The notes beneath the pieces are model-generated. The model ran no database searches, was not told the DNA's origin, and saw only the letters and a list, made by a program, of their open reading frames with translations. Below, one piece after another: positions 29,452 to 36,874 of a stretch of 64,000 nt of DNA. A program made the position numbers and the translations under genes. Every line of letters starts with the position of its first letter. Positions within the stretch are counted from its first letter, which is position 1. Source of the stretch: Mesorhizobium sp. M1C.F.Ca.ET.210.01.1.1 (GTDB lineage: Bacteria > Pseudomonadota > Alphaproteobacteria > Rhizobiales > Rhizobiaceae); NCBI RefSeq assembly GCF_004791585.1, contig NZ_SRUU01000011.1, positions 1 through 64,000 on the forward strand, in the 5' to 3' direction.

Positions 29452-29727
29452 ATGACGGTTCTGGCTTTCCTTGCCCCCGTCCAGGTTAAGACCAACGACG
29501 TGATCCACGACATCAACTCGGTACGGGAGGCGCTCGTGTTCTTGAATCAATGGCCTAAGGCCCGTCGGGGACCGGTAGACAGTTGCGCGGTGAGAAGCTG
29601 CAACGCCGCGATCGCCGGCCAGATGACAACCGAACAGGCGCGGCAGGCATTTGTGCTGGCCAAGTCCGATTTTTCGCCACTGGCCGGGGCTGATCAAAAG
29701 CTGCCTGTTTCTGGGCGCGGTCCCTGA
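29452..29727 (+). CDS. DUF982 small protein
   Basis: ATG 29452 follows GGGAGGTAAC. The 91-residue product has the DUF982 pattern: VHDINSV-like HDINSVREALVFLNQWPKARRGPVDSCAVRSCNAAIAG, then TEQARQAFVLA. Members occur in many copies in Rhizobium and Mesorhizobium and have no known function. This is the first of five copies between 29 and 40 kb. Confidence 0.75.
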   Translation: MTVLAFLAPVQVKTNDVIHDINSVREALVFLNQWPKARRGPVDSCAVRSCNAAIAGQMTTEQARQAFVLAKSDFSPLAGADQKLPVSGRGP

Positions 29728-30111
29728 CTTCAGTTCAGGGCTTCTCCTGGGCGCGCGTAGGCCAGTGAAATTCGACTGGACGAGGTCGGTCGCGGAAGCC
29801 ATGCGGAACGGTGCGGGAGTTATTTGATCTTGATGCAAGAAAAACTCAACAAAATCAACGGTCTTGATACGTCCTCAGCGACTAACATAATCGTTATTCT
29901 CCAATGGGTTGCGAAGCTGTTCGCCAAAGTTGATTCAAGAATCTGATCCAGCCACTCGACGATCGCATCTAGCTTCTCTGAATGGCAGATGTCGGTCATT
30001 GAAGCCGGCGTCGCTGCGGTCTGGAAGCGGATATCCCGAACGCCAAGCCGTGCGTCACAGTATCATATGGTAGCCGCGGTTTTCGACCGCTTAGTCCGCC
30101 TTGCCCTTCGA
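29728..30111. other. Region without a supported gene
   Basis: Only short, family-less frames are seen. The stretch is AT-rich around 29820-29940, with TACGTCCTCAGCGACTAACATAATCGTTATT, weakly like the att-like repeat flanks but without their core. Confidence 0.4.
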
Positions 30112-30336
30112 TCAATTCAAATGCTGCTGCATTATGGCCTGTAGCCATTGAAAAAGGTTCATGTCTACTGGACGGCGATCATATTCCTCTATCGCGGTCT
30201 GAAGCGTCACCCCAACCAACATTTGCCCTAATTTGGCTGATCCGCCTCGATATTGGCGGGCTATTATACGCAGTGCTCCGAGGAGTTGCTCGTCACCGCA
30301 TCGGGTCGGGAGAAGGTCATTGTCCTCGGAAGGCAC
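30112..30336 (-). CDS. Hypothetical protein with weak sigma-factor region 2 resemblance
   Basis: A 74-residue frame reading LLGALRIIARQYRGGSAKLG, then TLQTAIEEYDRRPVDMNLFQWLQAIMQQ. The spacing resembles region 2 of ECF sigma factors (ALR...A...G, TL..A, NL..WL..I), but the key acidic and aromatic positions are poorly kept. It stops before region 4 would begin. It may be a degenerate fragment of an ECF sigma gene or a distinct small protein. No convincing ribosome-binding site. Confidence 0.35.
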   Translation of the reverse strand: MPSEDNDLLPTRCGDEQLLGALRIIARQYRGGSAKLGQMLVGVTLQTAIEEYDRRPVDMNLFQWLQAIMQQHLN

Positions 30337-30342
30337 TCGCCG

Positions 30343-30717
30343 ACTCCGATCTTTTGCAGACGGGAGCCCGCTACAGTCTCTCAGCCGCCGACGTCCCTTA
30401 GATCGCTGCTGACGATTGGTAGAGCGTAGGCTTCTGGACCCAACGCTGCAAGGAAAGAATGGGGGGTGCCAATCGCGAACCGTAGCTGCCGGTAGCGACG
30501 ATCAATTCGATCCCAATAGGCGCGCCCCTACGGGACAGATGTTCCTCCAGACCGGCGGCCCCGCCGCCATGCCTTTCGCCAATATCCATGGCTTGGCTAG
30601 CAGCAGTCTCCTTGCCCAATCTGCACGTCGCCGTATAACTCGGCTATCGCCGACAACTTACCAAGGACGTTGGCGGCTGAGAGACTGTAGCGGGCTCCCG
30701 TCATGCAAAGATCGGAG
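30343..30717. mobile_element. Segment bounded by imperfect 50-bp inverted repeats
   Basis: The left arm (about 30343-30396) and right arm (about 30665-30717) are inverted copies over roughly 50 bases with only a few mismatches. Both contain GACGGGAGCCCGCTACAGTC and CTCTCAGCCGCC on one strand or the other. The 268 bases between them encode nothing recognisable. The size (375 bp) and long terminal inverted repeats suggest a MITE-like non-autonomous element or two inverted copies of a short gene fragment. I saw no clear target duplication. Confidence 0.55.
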
Positions 30718-31051
30718 CGCCATCATGCCCCAAGACAAGACCGTGCCATTGCAGAAAGCTACCCGCATCCGCCCGCAAGCGATGGGCAGGTGCCCACTCA
30801 CACGAGAGCATGCATAGAGCACGGTGAGCGGATGCTGGTCGAGACCGAATTGCTGGTTGATCCCCGCAGGTAGCGCCAGCAGTCCGAGCCTGGGGATGCG
30901 CCGATCAAATTTCAAGCTGAAGCACTGCTTGGCCGGCAGCCATCGTCTGAATGGACAAACGGTCGGATCCTATGTGGCCGTCGCCTTTTCACTCCCCAGC
31001 TAGAAGCGTGGCAACGACGTCCTCGAGACGCTTAGCAACGGACGGTTGGGT
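30718..31051. other. Region without a supported gene
   Basis: Short frames on both strands show no family resemblance. The minus-strand frame 30658-30915 overlaps the right inverted repeat and looks fortuitous. Confidence 0.4.
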
Positions 31052-31234
31052 TCAAATCAGGCGGTTGCGTTCCGCGAGTTCGCGTGCCCGCCTTAGAGTG
31101 CCGTCGGTGTCAGCGATCCTGCGCCTGGCTGCTTCGTCGGTTCTGATCGTGAGCCGAGCTGAGATAATCTTGGATGACTTCGCGACCGCCACGATCACGA
31201 CGGGCGGGGCATCAGGTGTTTTCATGGTTCTCAT
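31052..31234 (-). CDS. Small hypothetical protein
   Basis: From ATG 31234, after AAGGGATAAGA, the frame gives 60 residues: a hydrophobic VVIVAVAKSSKIISARLTI stretch, then a charged helix (DEAARRRIADTDGTLRRARELAERN). I do not recognise it. Composition and the ribosome-binding site make it a fair gene candidate within the small-gene run. Confidence 0.4.
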   Translation of the reverse strand: MRTMKTPDAPPVVIVAVAKSSKIISARLTIRTDEAARRRIADTDGTLRRARELAERNRLI

Positions 31235-31342
31235 GGGTCTTATCCCTTCAAGTGAAATGACTGCAGGAGGCAGTCGACATTCGGCGATTGCTCCACATGA
31301 TCGGGCCAGGAGCGCTGACCCGCAAAATCGGCCTTGCCGCAA

Positions 31343-31534
31343 TCAGGTTTCCCGGCCGGTCTCTTCCCGCCGCTTGGCGTCCTGAGTGTTCAGTTCACCA
31401 ACGATCTTTTCCGCCCGGCGCGTCTTGATGCCGATCATCATCTTTTTCTCAAACTCGGCAGGTTGGCCGGTGAAGACGTCGAAAACGGTCCAGCTGTTCG
31501 GCTCGTCCATCCGAAGCGCGTAGCGGTTTGCCAT
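31343..31534 (-). CDS. Small protein, SWTVxxVFTG family
   Basis: A 63-residue protein, MANRYALRMDEPNSWTVFDVFTGQPAEF followed by MMIGIKTRRAEKIVGELN. The core matches a segment of the gene at 33295-33615 (SWTVYHVFTGIPA, then SMIGLSRSEATKSM), so both belong to one small rhizobial family of unknown function. The sequence suggests a compact beta-alpha fold. GAGAAGGATGCGAAC provides a plausible ribosome-binding site. Confidence 0.6.
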   Translation of the reverse strand: MANRYALRMDEPNSWTVFDVFTGQPAEFEKKMMIGIKTRRAEKIVGELNTQDAKRREETGRET

Positions 31535-31579
31535 GTTCGCATCCTTCTCGTTTTCGCGTCTCGACGAATGTCGACCGCC

Positions 31580-31891
31580 TCAGGCTTTTATGATGACAAA
31601 AACCGAGGCCAGCACAGCGGCAATCCAGAACGCGACACACACCTTCAAGGCGAGTGGACCATATGAAGGGAGCGCCGACCTCACGCGCGTCCCCATTATC
31701 GCGTTCGCGCTAATGAGCCCCGTCGCGACAGCGAGCGGCGTCTTGGTGCCAAGCTTGCCGAAAGCGCGATGCGGTTCGCGCTTGGACGAGACTCCGGATG
31801 TGCCCAAAATGCCAGGCTTCACGGTTGGCGCGACCGTCGGGCGACCAAGCTTCGACGGCAGCTTCTTTCGTGTAGCTGAACGGGTGCGCAT
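31580..31891 (-). CDS. Small membrane-anchored hypothetical protein
   Basis: A 103-residue basic protein. A cationic N-terminal half (RKKLPSKLGRPTVAPTVKPG) leads to weakly hydrophobic text around residues 53-65 and a strong C-terminal membrane segment (LKVCVAFWIAAVLASVFVIIKA). It looks like a tail-anchored or two-span inner-membrane protein. No family recognised. Confidence 0.5.
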   Translation of the reverse strand: MRTRSATRKKLPSKLGRPTVAPTVKPGILGTSGVSSKREPHRAFGKLGTKTPLAVATGLISANAIMGTRVRSALPSYGPLALKVCVAFWIAAVLASVFVIIKA

Positions 31892-31897
31892 ATCCTT

Positions 31898-32152
31898 CTA
31901 TAGACTGCTTGCCTCGCGATAGATAGGAGAACCGAAATTATTCGCCAGGTCGGCAAAATTGTCTGCCTCAATAATTGCGAGGCGTGTAAAATATCGCGTT
32001 GGATGAGGAGAATTTTTGCTGATTTTTTTTTTGACCTCGGTGTTCGAATTTTTATTTAACCAATAAAAAACGCCATCGCCGTCTTGTTCGCAGCGCAATT
32101 GGGGCGCATATATAAAATTCGTTGATTTGGTCGAGGTGGCTTTCGTGATCAT
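31898..32152 (-). CDS. Doubtful AT-rich hypothetical frame
   Basis: From ATG 32152 the frame yields 84 residues with an asparagine- and lysine-rich composition (FYWLNKNSNTEVKKKISKNSPHP), unlike its neighbours. The AT-rich DNA (a T9 run near 32020) could instead be the upstream region of the small operon starting at 32343. No family recognised. Confidence 0.25.
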   Translation of the reverse strand: MITKATSTKSTNFIYAPQLRCEQDGDGVFYWLNKNSNTEVKKKISKNSPHPTRYFTRLAIIEADNFADLANNFGSPIYREASSL

Positions 32153-32342
32153 GAAGCCTCGCCATCCGCCTCCGAATTTTCGACAGTGAATGCATTGCGC
32201 CGCTCCCGGCGCGGCATCTCGCTTCGTTCGAACCCTGAAATGATGCCGGCGCTGACCACGGATGTGCTGGCGGTATCCGAACACTGTTTTGCCGGTTCGC
32301 TAAGCGAAGGCGCATGCGCGCATTTCCGCAGAAAGCCGCAAA

Positions 32343-32606
32343 GTGACCGCTCGCACCACGCCGACCGTCGTTCGCTTCAATGTGGCGTTTATGCTGCCGG
32401 GCTTCGATGCGCCGCAGCCAGCCGGAGAGTATCGCGTCGATCTCGACGAGGAATCTCTCGAAGGGGCTTCCCGCACCGCATGGCGCCGCGTGGCAACTTT
32501 CATTTACCTGCCTGCGATCTCCGCGAGGGGATCCACGCAGCAAATGGTGCCGATCGAAGCGGTCTCGCTCGAGGCCGCGCTCGACAAGGACGGGAGGCAA
32601 TCATGA
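32343..32606 (+). CDS. Small conserved rhizobial protein
   Basis: GTG 32343 is the likely start of this 87-residue protein. Core: RFNVAFMLPGFDAPQPAGEYRVDLDEESLEG, then SRTAWRRVATFIYLP, a pattern I know from rhizobial proteins of unknown function. It overlaps the next gene by four bases (ATGA), starting an overlapping chain of small genes that runs to 33887. Confidence 0.6.
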   Translation: MTARTTPTVVRFNVAFMLPGFDAPQPAGEYRVDLDEESLEGASRTAWRRVATFIYLPAISARGSTQQMVPIEAVSLEAALDKDGRQS

Positions 32607-32962
32607 CAACCCTCATGCAACGCAATGCACGACCAATCCAGCACGGAGCCCCGACACGGCTTTTTGACATCGGACAGGCGGTCCGGCTTAAAGGCGGTCC
32701 CGGCGTTGGTCCGAAGACCGGTGAAATCTACCATGTCAACCGTACCCTGCCGCCGAGGGGAAACTCGCCGCAAAACCGCATCCGCAGCGACGCCGAACCA
32801 CACGAGCGGATGGTGACGGAGGACAGGCTGGAACCGGTCGACGAGGTGTCGGACGGCGGCATAATGCTCATCGAAAGGACGTTCGGACATGGTCAAGGGA
32901 CAGAAGCACCCGAACCGAGAGATCAGGAAGCCGAAGCAGGAAAAGATTCCGGTCAAGTCTGA
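32603..32962 (+). CDS. Small conserved protein, VRLKGG...NRIRSDAExHER family
   Basis: ATG 32603 lies in the stop of the previous gene and follows GGGAGGCAATC. The 119-residue product has FDIGQAVRLKGGPG, IYHVNRTLPPRGNSPQNRIRSDAEPHERM and VTEDRLEPV. This combination recurs in small proteins of Rhizobiales, with a KOW/SH3-like beta segment suggested by QAVRLKGG. The C-terminal acidic tail is disordered-looking and overlaps the next small gene. Confidence 0.6.
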   Translation: MTTLMQRNARPIQHGAPTRLFDIGQAVRLKGGPGVGPKTGEIYHVNRTLPPRGNSPQNRIRSDAEPHERMVTEDRLEPVDEVSDGGIMLIERTFGHGQGTEAPEPRDQEAEAGKDSGQV

Positions 32963-33026
32963 GAGTGCGTTCGGCCAAATCAAAGGTACCGGCGGCCCCC
33001 ACGCTCAAAGCAAGAGCAAGGGCTGA
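32889..33026 (+). CDS. Very small basic protein (45 residues)
   Basis: ATG 32889 opens a 45-residue frame, MVKGQKHPNREIRKPKQEKI ending KSKG, rich in lysine and arginine. It overlaps the preceding gene by 74 bases in another frame. Similar short N-R-E-I-R-K-P-K-Q proteins occur widely in rhizobia. Function unknown; possibly nucleic-acid binding. Confidence 0.6.
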   Translation: MVKGQKHPNREIRKPKQEKIPVKSESAFGQIKGTGGPHAQSKSKG

Positions 33027-33055
33027 CGGCAGATGTTTGCGCGAGACGGACTCCT

Positions 33056-33298
33056 ATGAAGGTCATGATCGAATTCTATCGCACGCGCGTTGCCGACGAC
33101 GCGCACGCCGTCCTCGGCCGTGAGACCGTGGACGCCGCCGACCTCGACGCGGCGATCGAGATTGCGCGGCTTCTGGCAAGAACGCTGAACATGCCGCAGT
33201 GGCCGGATGCCGTCGCCATCGCCGACGCCGACGGCGCGACGATCTATTCCAGCATCATCGCCGCGCAGGCGGACATAGACAAAGGGCCGACATCATGA
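33056..33298 (+). CDS. Small conserved hypothetical protein
   Basis: An 80-residue acidic protein: FYRTRVADDAHAVLGRETVDAADLDAAIEIARLLARTL, then WPDAVAIADADGATIYS. The ATG at 33056 follows GACGGACTCCT. The sequence suggests an alpha-beta fold with two strands flanking a helix. It overlaps the next gene by four bases. Confidence 0.6.
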   Translation: MKVMIEFYRTRVADDAHAVLGRETVDAADLDAAIEIARLLARTLNMPQWPDAVAIADADGATIYSSIIAAQADIDKGPTS

Positions 33299-33615
33299 AC
33301 GCCAGCGACCATCGCACCGATGCCGCTCGCGACGCCTGGCCTTATCCCCGCGAGGAAAATGCAGGCGGCGCGCAGGCATGCTGCTTTGGGGACCACCAAT
33401 ATGGCCGTCGCGTCGAAGCCGATCGTTCCTGGACCGTCTATCACGTCTTCACGGGCATTCCAGCCCATGTGAACGGCGCCTCCATGATCGGGCTCAGCCG
33501 TTCGGAGGCGACGAAAAGCATGCTGTGCCTCAACTTTTGCAGCAGTGAGCGCCGCAAGGAGAGGATCGCCGCGCGGTTCTTCGTTGCGCCCGAGAAACCG
33601 GCAGACCAGTCATGA
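33295..33615 (+). CDS. Small protein, SWTVxxVFTG family (second copy)
   Basis: ATG 33295 overlaps the previous stop. The 106-residue product has an extra N-terminal 45 residues, with two adjacent cysteines (QACCFGDH), before the family core SWTVYHVFTGIPAHVNGASMIGLSRSEA shared with 31343-31534. The C-terminal half carries two more cysteines (MLCLNFCSS). Function unknown. Confidence 0.6.
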   Translation: MNASDHRTDAARDAWPYPREENAGGAQACCFGDHQYGRRVEADRSWTVYHVFTGIPAHVNGASMIGLSRSEATKSMLCLNFCSSERRKERIAARFFVAPEKPADQS

Positions 33616-33887
33616 CGCTCGCATTCCCGAACCCCAGCCGAAACTTTGATCAGGAGCGCAACGGCGTCTACTTCATCGGTCATGACGGCATGTTTCAAAT
33701 CCGTTTCTTCATCGAGGCCGCGGCTCTGGCCAAAGACGGCATTGTCCTGGGTGGGAAGGCTAGCGTAGAGACGGCCTATCTTTCGGCATTCGATGGCTTG
33801 CGTACCTCCATCCAGCAGGTGGCAGGCAAGGTCTATGCCCGCCACCGCCGCGACTCCTACACTTTGACCGCCGCCGATTTCAGGTAG
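33612..33887 (+). CDS. DUF1488 family protein
   Basis: A 91-residue protein overlapping the previous gene by four bases. FPNPSRNFDQERNGVYFIGHDGMFQIRFFIEAAAL and the C-terminal YTLTAADF are typical of DUF1488, including the aspartate in GHDG. The family is widespread in proteobacteria without assigned function. Last member of the overlapping chain starting at 32343. Confidence 0.75.
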   Translation: MTLAFPNPSRNFDQERNGVYFIGHDGMFQIRFFIEAAALAKDGIVLGGKASVETAYLSAFDGLRTSIQQVAGKVYARHRRDSYTLTAADFR

Positions 33888-33961
33888 CAGCGCTCGAGGC
33901 AGGTGAAACAATACGCCCCTGCCATGCTCGTCTTTCCATGCAACCGGGCGTAGGGTGCGCG

Positions 33962-34201
33962 ATGGCTGGCAAAAAATTCCGGGTTCCCGTGGTTGTCTAT
34001 ATCGCCGGTCCGATCGGTTTCACTCTGATTGAGTCCGTTGCACAGGCCTCGGATTTCCTGTTTGACCATTGGCCAGGAAACGACAGCTTCGCTTGGACCG
34101 ACGCAATGAAGCGCTGCGCCGAAGATGGTGCTGCCGATGACGCGAGTGCCGCATTCCTCGCCGCGCTTGCGGGGGCGGGATCAGCTACAACCGCATGGTA
34201 G
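33962..34201 (+). CDS. DUF982-like small protein
   Basis: ATG 33962 is preferred over 33938, giving 79 residues. The pattern FTLIESVAQASDFLFDHWPGNDSFAWTDAMKRCAEDGAADDASAAFLAAL follows DUF982 (I-x-S-V, W-P, A-x-x-x-C). No ribosome-binding site stands out. Second of the DUF982-type copies in this region. Confidence 0.6.
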   Translation: MAGKKFRVPVVVYIAGPIGFTLIESVAQASDFLFDHWPGNDSFAWTDAMKRCAEDGAADDASAAFLAALAGAGSATTAW

Positions 34202-34312
34202 AAATCTACTGAACTGGCGACAGCGGGTGCGCGGTTTGAATCCGCGCGCTGGCCGGGTAGCGATCCTCCAGCCAGCATTCGGCCTGCGGAGCTACCAGAT
34301 AGGAGAGTTCGA

Positions 34313-34651
34313 ATGGCGATGAAGCCGAACTATCGATACGAGCGCAGTCAACGAGACAAGGCCAAAGCGGCCAAGAAAGAAGCCAAGCTTGCCGGGAAAG
34401 CTGCGAAGGAGAAACCTTTATCCATAGAGCGGAAAGAACAGCGAGAGCCCGCTGCTGACGAAAGCTTAGGCATGGCGATGACGCAGCGCGAGACCGACAG
34501 CTTCGAAATCGACGTAGAATGCCCCCGGTGCCATCATCAGGCAAAGATCCTCGTCGGCTGGATTCGAACCCACACCGAGATGGAATGCCCGAGCTGCGGC
34601 GATATCATTGACATTGAGAGCAAGAACTTCAGGTGGCGCGAACAGCGCTAA
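34313..34651 (+). CDS. Small protein with basic N-terminus and zinc ribbon
   Basis: The 112-residue product has a lysine-rich coiled N-terminal part (NYRYERSQRDKAKAAKKEAKLAGKAAKEK). Its C-terminal zinc ribbon is formed by CPRC (residues 70-73) and CPSC (residues 92-95). AGATAGGAGAG precedes the ATG. The two parts are each found separately in rhizobial small proteins, so a fusion is possible. A nucleic-acid-binding or ribosome-associated role is inference. Confidence 0.6.
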   Translation: MAMKPNYRYERSQRDKAKAAKKEAKLAGKAAKEKPLSIERKEQREPAADESLGMAMTQRETDSFEIDVECPRCHHQAKILVGWIRTHTEMECPSCGDIIDIESKNFRWREQR

Positions 34652-34661
34652 AGGAAAGACT

Positions 34662-35417
34662 ATGATGCCGTCCGAACCGCGCTCGCCACGACTTGCCGTT
34701 CTGATCGATGCCGACAATGCCTCGGCCAAGATCGCCGATGGGCTGTTCGAGGAGATCGCCAAGATTGGCGAGGCCAGCGTGCGTCGCATCTACGGCGATT
34801 TTTCGAGTTCGCGCTCGAAAGCGTGGGCCGAGGTTCTTTCGAAGCACGCAATCATACCCCAGCAGCAGTTCGCCTACACGACAGGCAAGAACGCCTCCGA
34901 CATCACGCTTGTCATCGACGCGATGGATCTGCTCCATAGTGGTCGGTTCGACGGTTTCTGCCTGGTTTCCTCCGACAGCGATTTTACCCGACTGGCCGCC
35001 CGTATCCGCGAGCAGGGCATCGACGTGTTCGGCTTTGGCGAGCAGAAGACACCCGAGAGTTTCCGCCAGGCATGCCGGCGATTTGTCTATGCCGAGAACC
35101 TGCTGCCGTCCGCGCCCGCGAACGAGCCCGAGGCCCCATCGAGCATGAAGCCATTGCAGCCGCCCTCAGCGTCCGTGCCGATCATCCGGAAGATCATCGC
35201 GCAGATGGAAAGCGAGGATGGCTGGGTTCCGCTCGGTGCGGTCGGCACGCAGCTTGCTAATCTGGCTTCCGACTTCGATCCGCGCACCTTCGGCTTTCGC
35301 AAGCTGAGCGATCTCGTCCGCAAGACGAACGCGTTCGAAATCGACCGCCCGGAGGGCGGAACGTTGCGTATCAGAATCAAGCCGGAGGCGGCGCGAAGGG
35401 GTGGGCGGAAGACGTGA
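34662..35417 (+). CDS. NYN-domain (PIN-like) putative RNase with LOTUS/OST-HTH domain
   Basis: ATG 34662 follows AAAGGAAAGAC; 251 residues. The NYN domain (about residues 8-150) has the acidic residues of the PIN-like site: VLIDADNAS, ASDITLVIDAMDLL and CLVSSDSDFTRLA. A proline-rich linker leads to a C-terminal OST-HTH/LOTUS fold (about 170-245: IRKIIAQMESEDGWVPLGAVGTQL, FGFRKLSDLVRKTNAFEID), an RNA-binding module. This is the standard LabA-like layout. Probably cytoplasmic; the RNA target is unknown. Confidence 0.85.
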   Translation: MMPSEPRSPRLAVLIDADNASAKIADGLFEEIAKIGEASVRRIYGDFSSSRSKAWAEVLSKHAIIPQQQFAYTTGKNASDITLVIDAMDLLHSGRFDGFCLVSSDSDFTRLAARIREQGIDVFGFGEQKTPESFRQACRRFVYAENLLPSAPANEPEAPSSMKPLQPPSASVPIIRKIIAQMESEDGWVPLGAVGTQLANLASDFDPRTFGFRKLSDLVRKTNAFEIDRPEGGTLRIRIKPEAARRGGRKT

Positions 35418-35460
35418 TCGGTACGGCGCAGGTATGCCGACGCCCTAGTAGGTTGGCTAT

Positions 35461-35718
35461 CTATCGATCGCCTAGCCTATCCATGCCCTCCCGGTCCTGT
35501 TCGCTGCGCAGTTGGTCGAGCAGATCGATCAAGGCTTTGCCTTCAGGTGAGCCAGGTCTGCAGGCCATGAACGTCTCGATGTCAACCACCGAAGGTTGAC
35601 CGCCCGAGGCCCGGTTTGGCTCATGCCTTACGAAAATCTCGTCGCGTTCGCCGACCTTGACGACCAGCCAGCGGTCGCCGTTCGAACTTGTGTAGAATGC
35701 CCGTGACGAGTGTGACAT
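35461..35718 (-). CDS. Small conserved hypothetical protein
   Basis: From ATG 35718 (85 residues): AFYTSSNGDRWLVVKVGERDEIFVRHEPNRASGGQPSVVDIETFM. The SNGD-x-W and V-x-H-x-x-N-x-x-SGG motifs are those of a short rhizobial family without function. The longer frame to 35808 has no better site. Soluble, acidic C-terminus. Confidence 0.6.
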   Translation of the reverse strand: MSHSSRAFYTSSNGDRWLVVKVGERDEIFVRHEPNRASGGQPSVVDIETFMACRPGSPEGKALIDLLDQLRSEQDREGMDRLGDR

Positions 35719-35817
35719 GGGGACGTCCTTTGACCTGTCTGCCAACGACCTGACGAAGACGGTCGTTCTTTTCATGTCCTTTGGCCCGGTAACCTTATTG
35801 CTCGGCAAACCGGTCCG

Positions 35818-36066
35818 TTACTGCCCGACCAGAATACCAGCCTCGCGCGCCGCCAAGGCGAACGCCCGCCGAACGCTCGATATGGGCTTTTTGTTCGCGC
35901 TGGCGTCGTGGCAAGCCTGGAGCGCGGCGCGATGCGACGGCCCACGCTTGCCCGGCCACTTCCGAAGCAGAAATGACGAGCATTCATAGACGTCGGTGAT
36001 GACTGTCTCGAGGTCTTGGGTGCCAGCCCGAACGCTCACGGGCTGAGTGAATTTGGGATTTTGCAT
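35818..36066 (-). CDS. DUF982 small protein
   Basis: ATG 36066 gives 82 residues: FTQPVSVRAGTQDLETVITDVYECSSFLLRKWPGKRGPSHRAALQACHDA, then VRRAFALAAREAGIL. All DUF982 landmarks (W-P, R-G-P, A-x-x-x-C, A-F-x-x-A) are present. Third copy in the region. Confidence 0.75.
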   Translation of the reverse strand: MQNPKFTQPVSVRAGTQDLETVITDVYECSSFLLRKWPGKRGPSHRAALQACHDASANKKPISSVRRAFALAAREAGILVGQ

Positions 36067-36400
36067 TGTTGTCCATAAGGCATTGCCACATGGATAGCGA
36101 GGCAATTGTAGATTTCGATCGAGCTCGTCACCGACGTTCCGCTTCGCGCAGGGCACCGCAATGGAAGCCCGAGCTAAAAATGTGGCAAGAGAAGCCAAGA
36201 ACTCGCGCACCGCGCGGGGCCTCGTCCTGCTTTCAGACTTGAGTTGATACTCAGCCATTCGCTGGGCCCGACTTTTCAGGCCGTGGCGCATCGCTCGCGA
36301 TGAGGCGAACGTCCAACTGCCCGAGGTTAGCCACTTGTGATCTGTCGGCCTAAGCGAGTTGTCTCTCATCCGCCGGCTGGAGTGTGCGGCCAGCGCACGT
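36067..36400. other. Region without a supported gene
   Basis: No family-like frame and no repeat was seen in these 334 bases. Confidence 0.4.
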
Positions 36401-36568
36401 CTACAGTTTTGCAGTCAGAAAGCGGGCTTCGCGAATGAGCGATGCCCAGTCGCGCCCCAAAAGAGTGATGAGATCGAGGGCTTGTGCTTCCGTTATGCCG
36501 GATTCTCTGACCAGACGGCCAACGAGGCCGTCGGTCGCAGCCTGTGGCCTCCCCTGGTCATCAACCAT
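36401..36568 (-). CDS. Small hypothetical protein
   Basis: From ATG 36568 the frame gives 55 residues: VGRLVRESGITEAQALDLITLLGRDWASLIREARFL. The I-T-x-A-Q-A-L-x-L-I pattern followed by W-x-S-L-I-R-E-A-R occurs in short rhizobial proteins of unknown function. The upstream part of the longer frame is not family-like. Confidence 0.5.
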   Translation of the reverse strand: MVDDQGRPQAATDGLVGRLVRESGITEAQALDLITLLGRDWASLIREARFLTAKL

Positions 36569-36689
36569 CTGTGGAATGTTCCCTTCAAACGCCCCAACGG
36601 ACGCAACAGAAAATGGTTCCGTTGGCTCTACCCGGCTGTGCTCGCATGCCGCGCCGGCCGACCCGCCACGTAAAGCTGCCGCTCGGTGA

Positions 36690-36725
36690 TCAGGGGACGC
36701 GGAGTCTCTTTGCAGCCAGATACAT
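36690..36725 (-). pseudogene. 3' fragment of the small gene split by IS21
   Basis: Reading the minus strand across the target duplication gives MYLAAKRLRVP and stop. Joined to the 5' part at 39349-39511 with one copy of the duplication removed, it makes an uninterrupted 63-residue protein. The joined end resembles the MFLAARKL end of the intact paralogue at 23650-23892. Confidence 0.75.
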
Positions 36726-36874
36726 TGCGTATTCCGACGAAGCCGGCCATCGATTCCGATTTGAAGCCGGCCAGTCATTCCGATTTCATTCCGGCCGGTG
36801 TTCCGATTTGAAGCCGGCCATTTTTCGGACTGATCCTGGGTCTCGTTGATGTTTGGGTTGGGTTTCGTTTCAGG

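Noticed and set aside
30112..30336. Calling this frame an ECF sigma factor
   Set aside because: The resemblance to region 2 is partial, region 4 is absent and the promoter-binding residues are not clear, so it is left as a low-confidence hypothetical.
34222..34260. GCGCGGTTTGAATCCGCGC, resembling a tRNA T-arm
   Set aside because: It is only a short GC palindrome; no tRNA cloverleaf can be built around it.
34548..34590. GGATTCGAACCCACA, which looks like an antisense tRNA T-arm
   Set aside because: It lies inside the zinc-ribbon gene, encoding the segment between the two CxxC pairs, and no acceptor, D or anticodon arm surrounds it.
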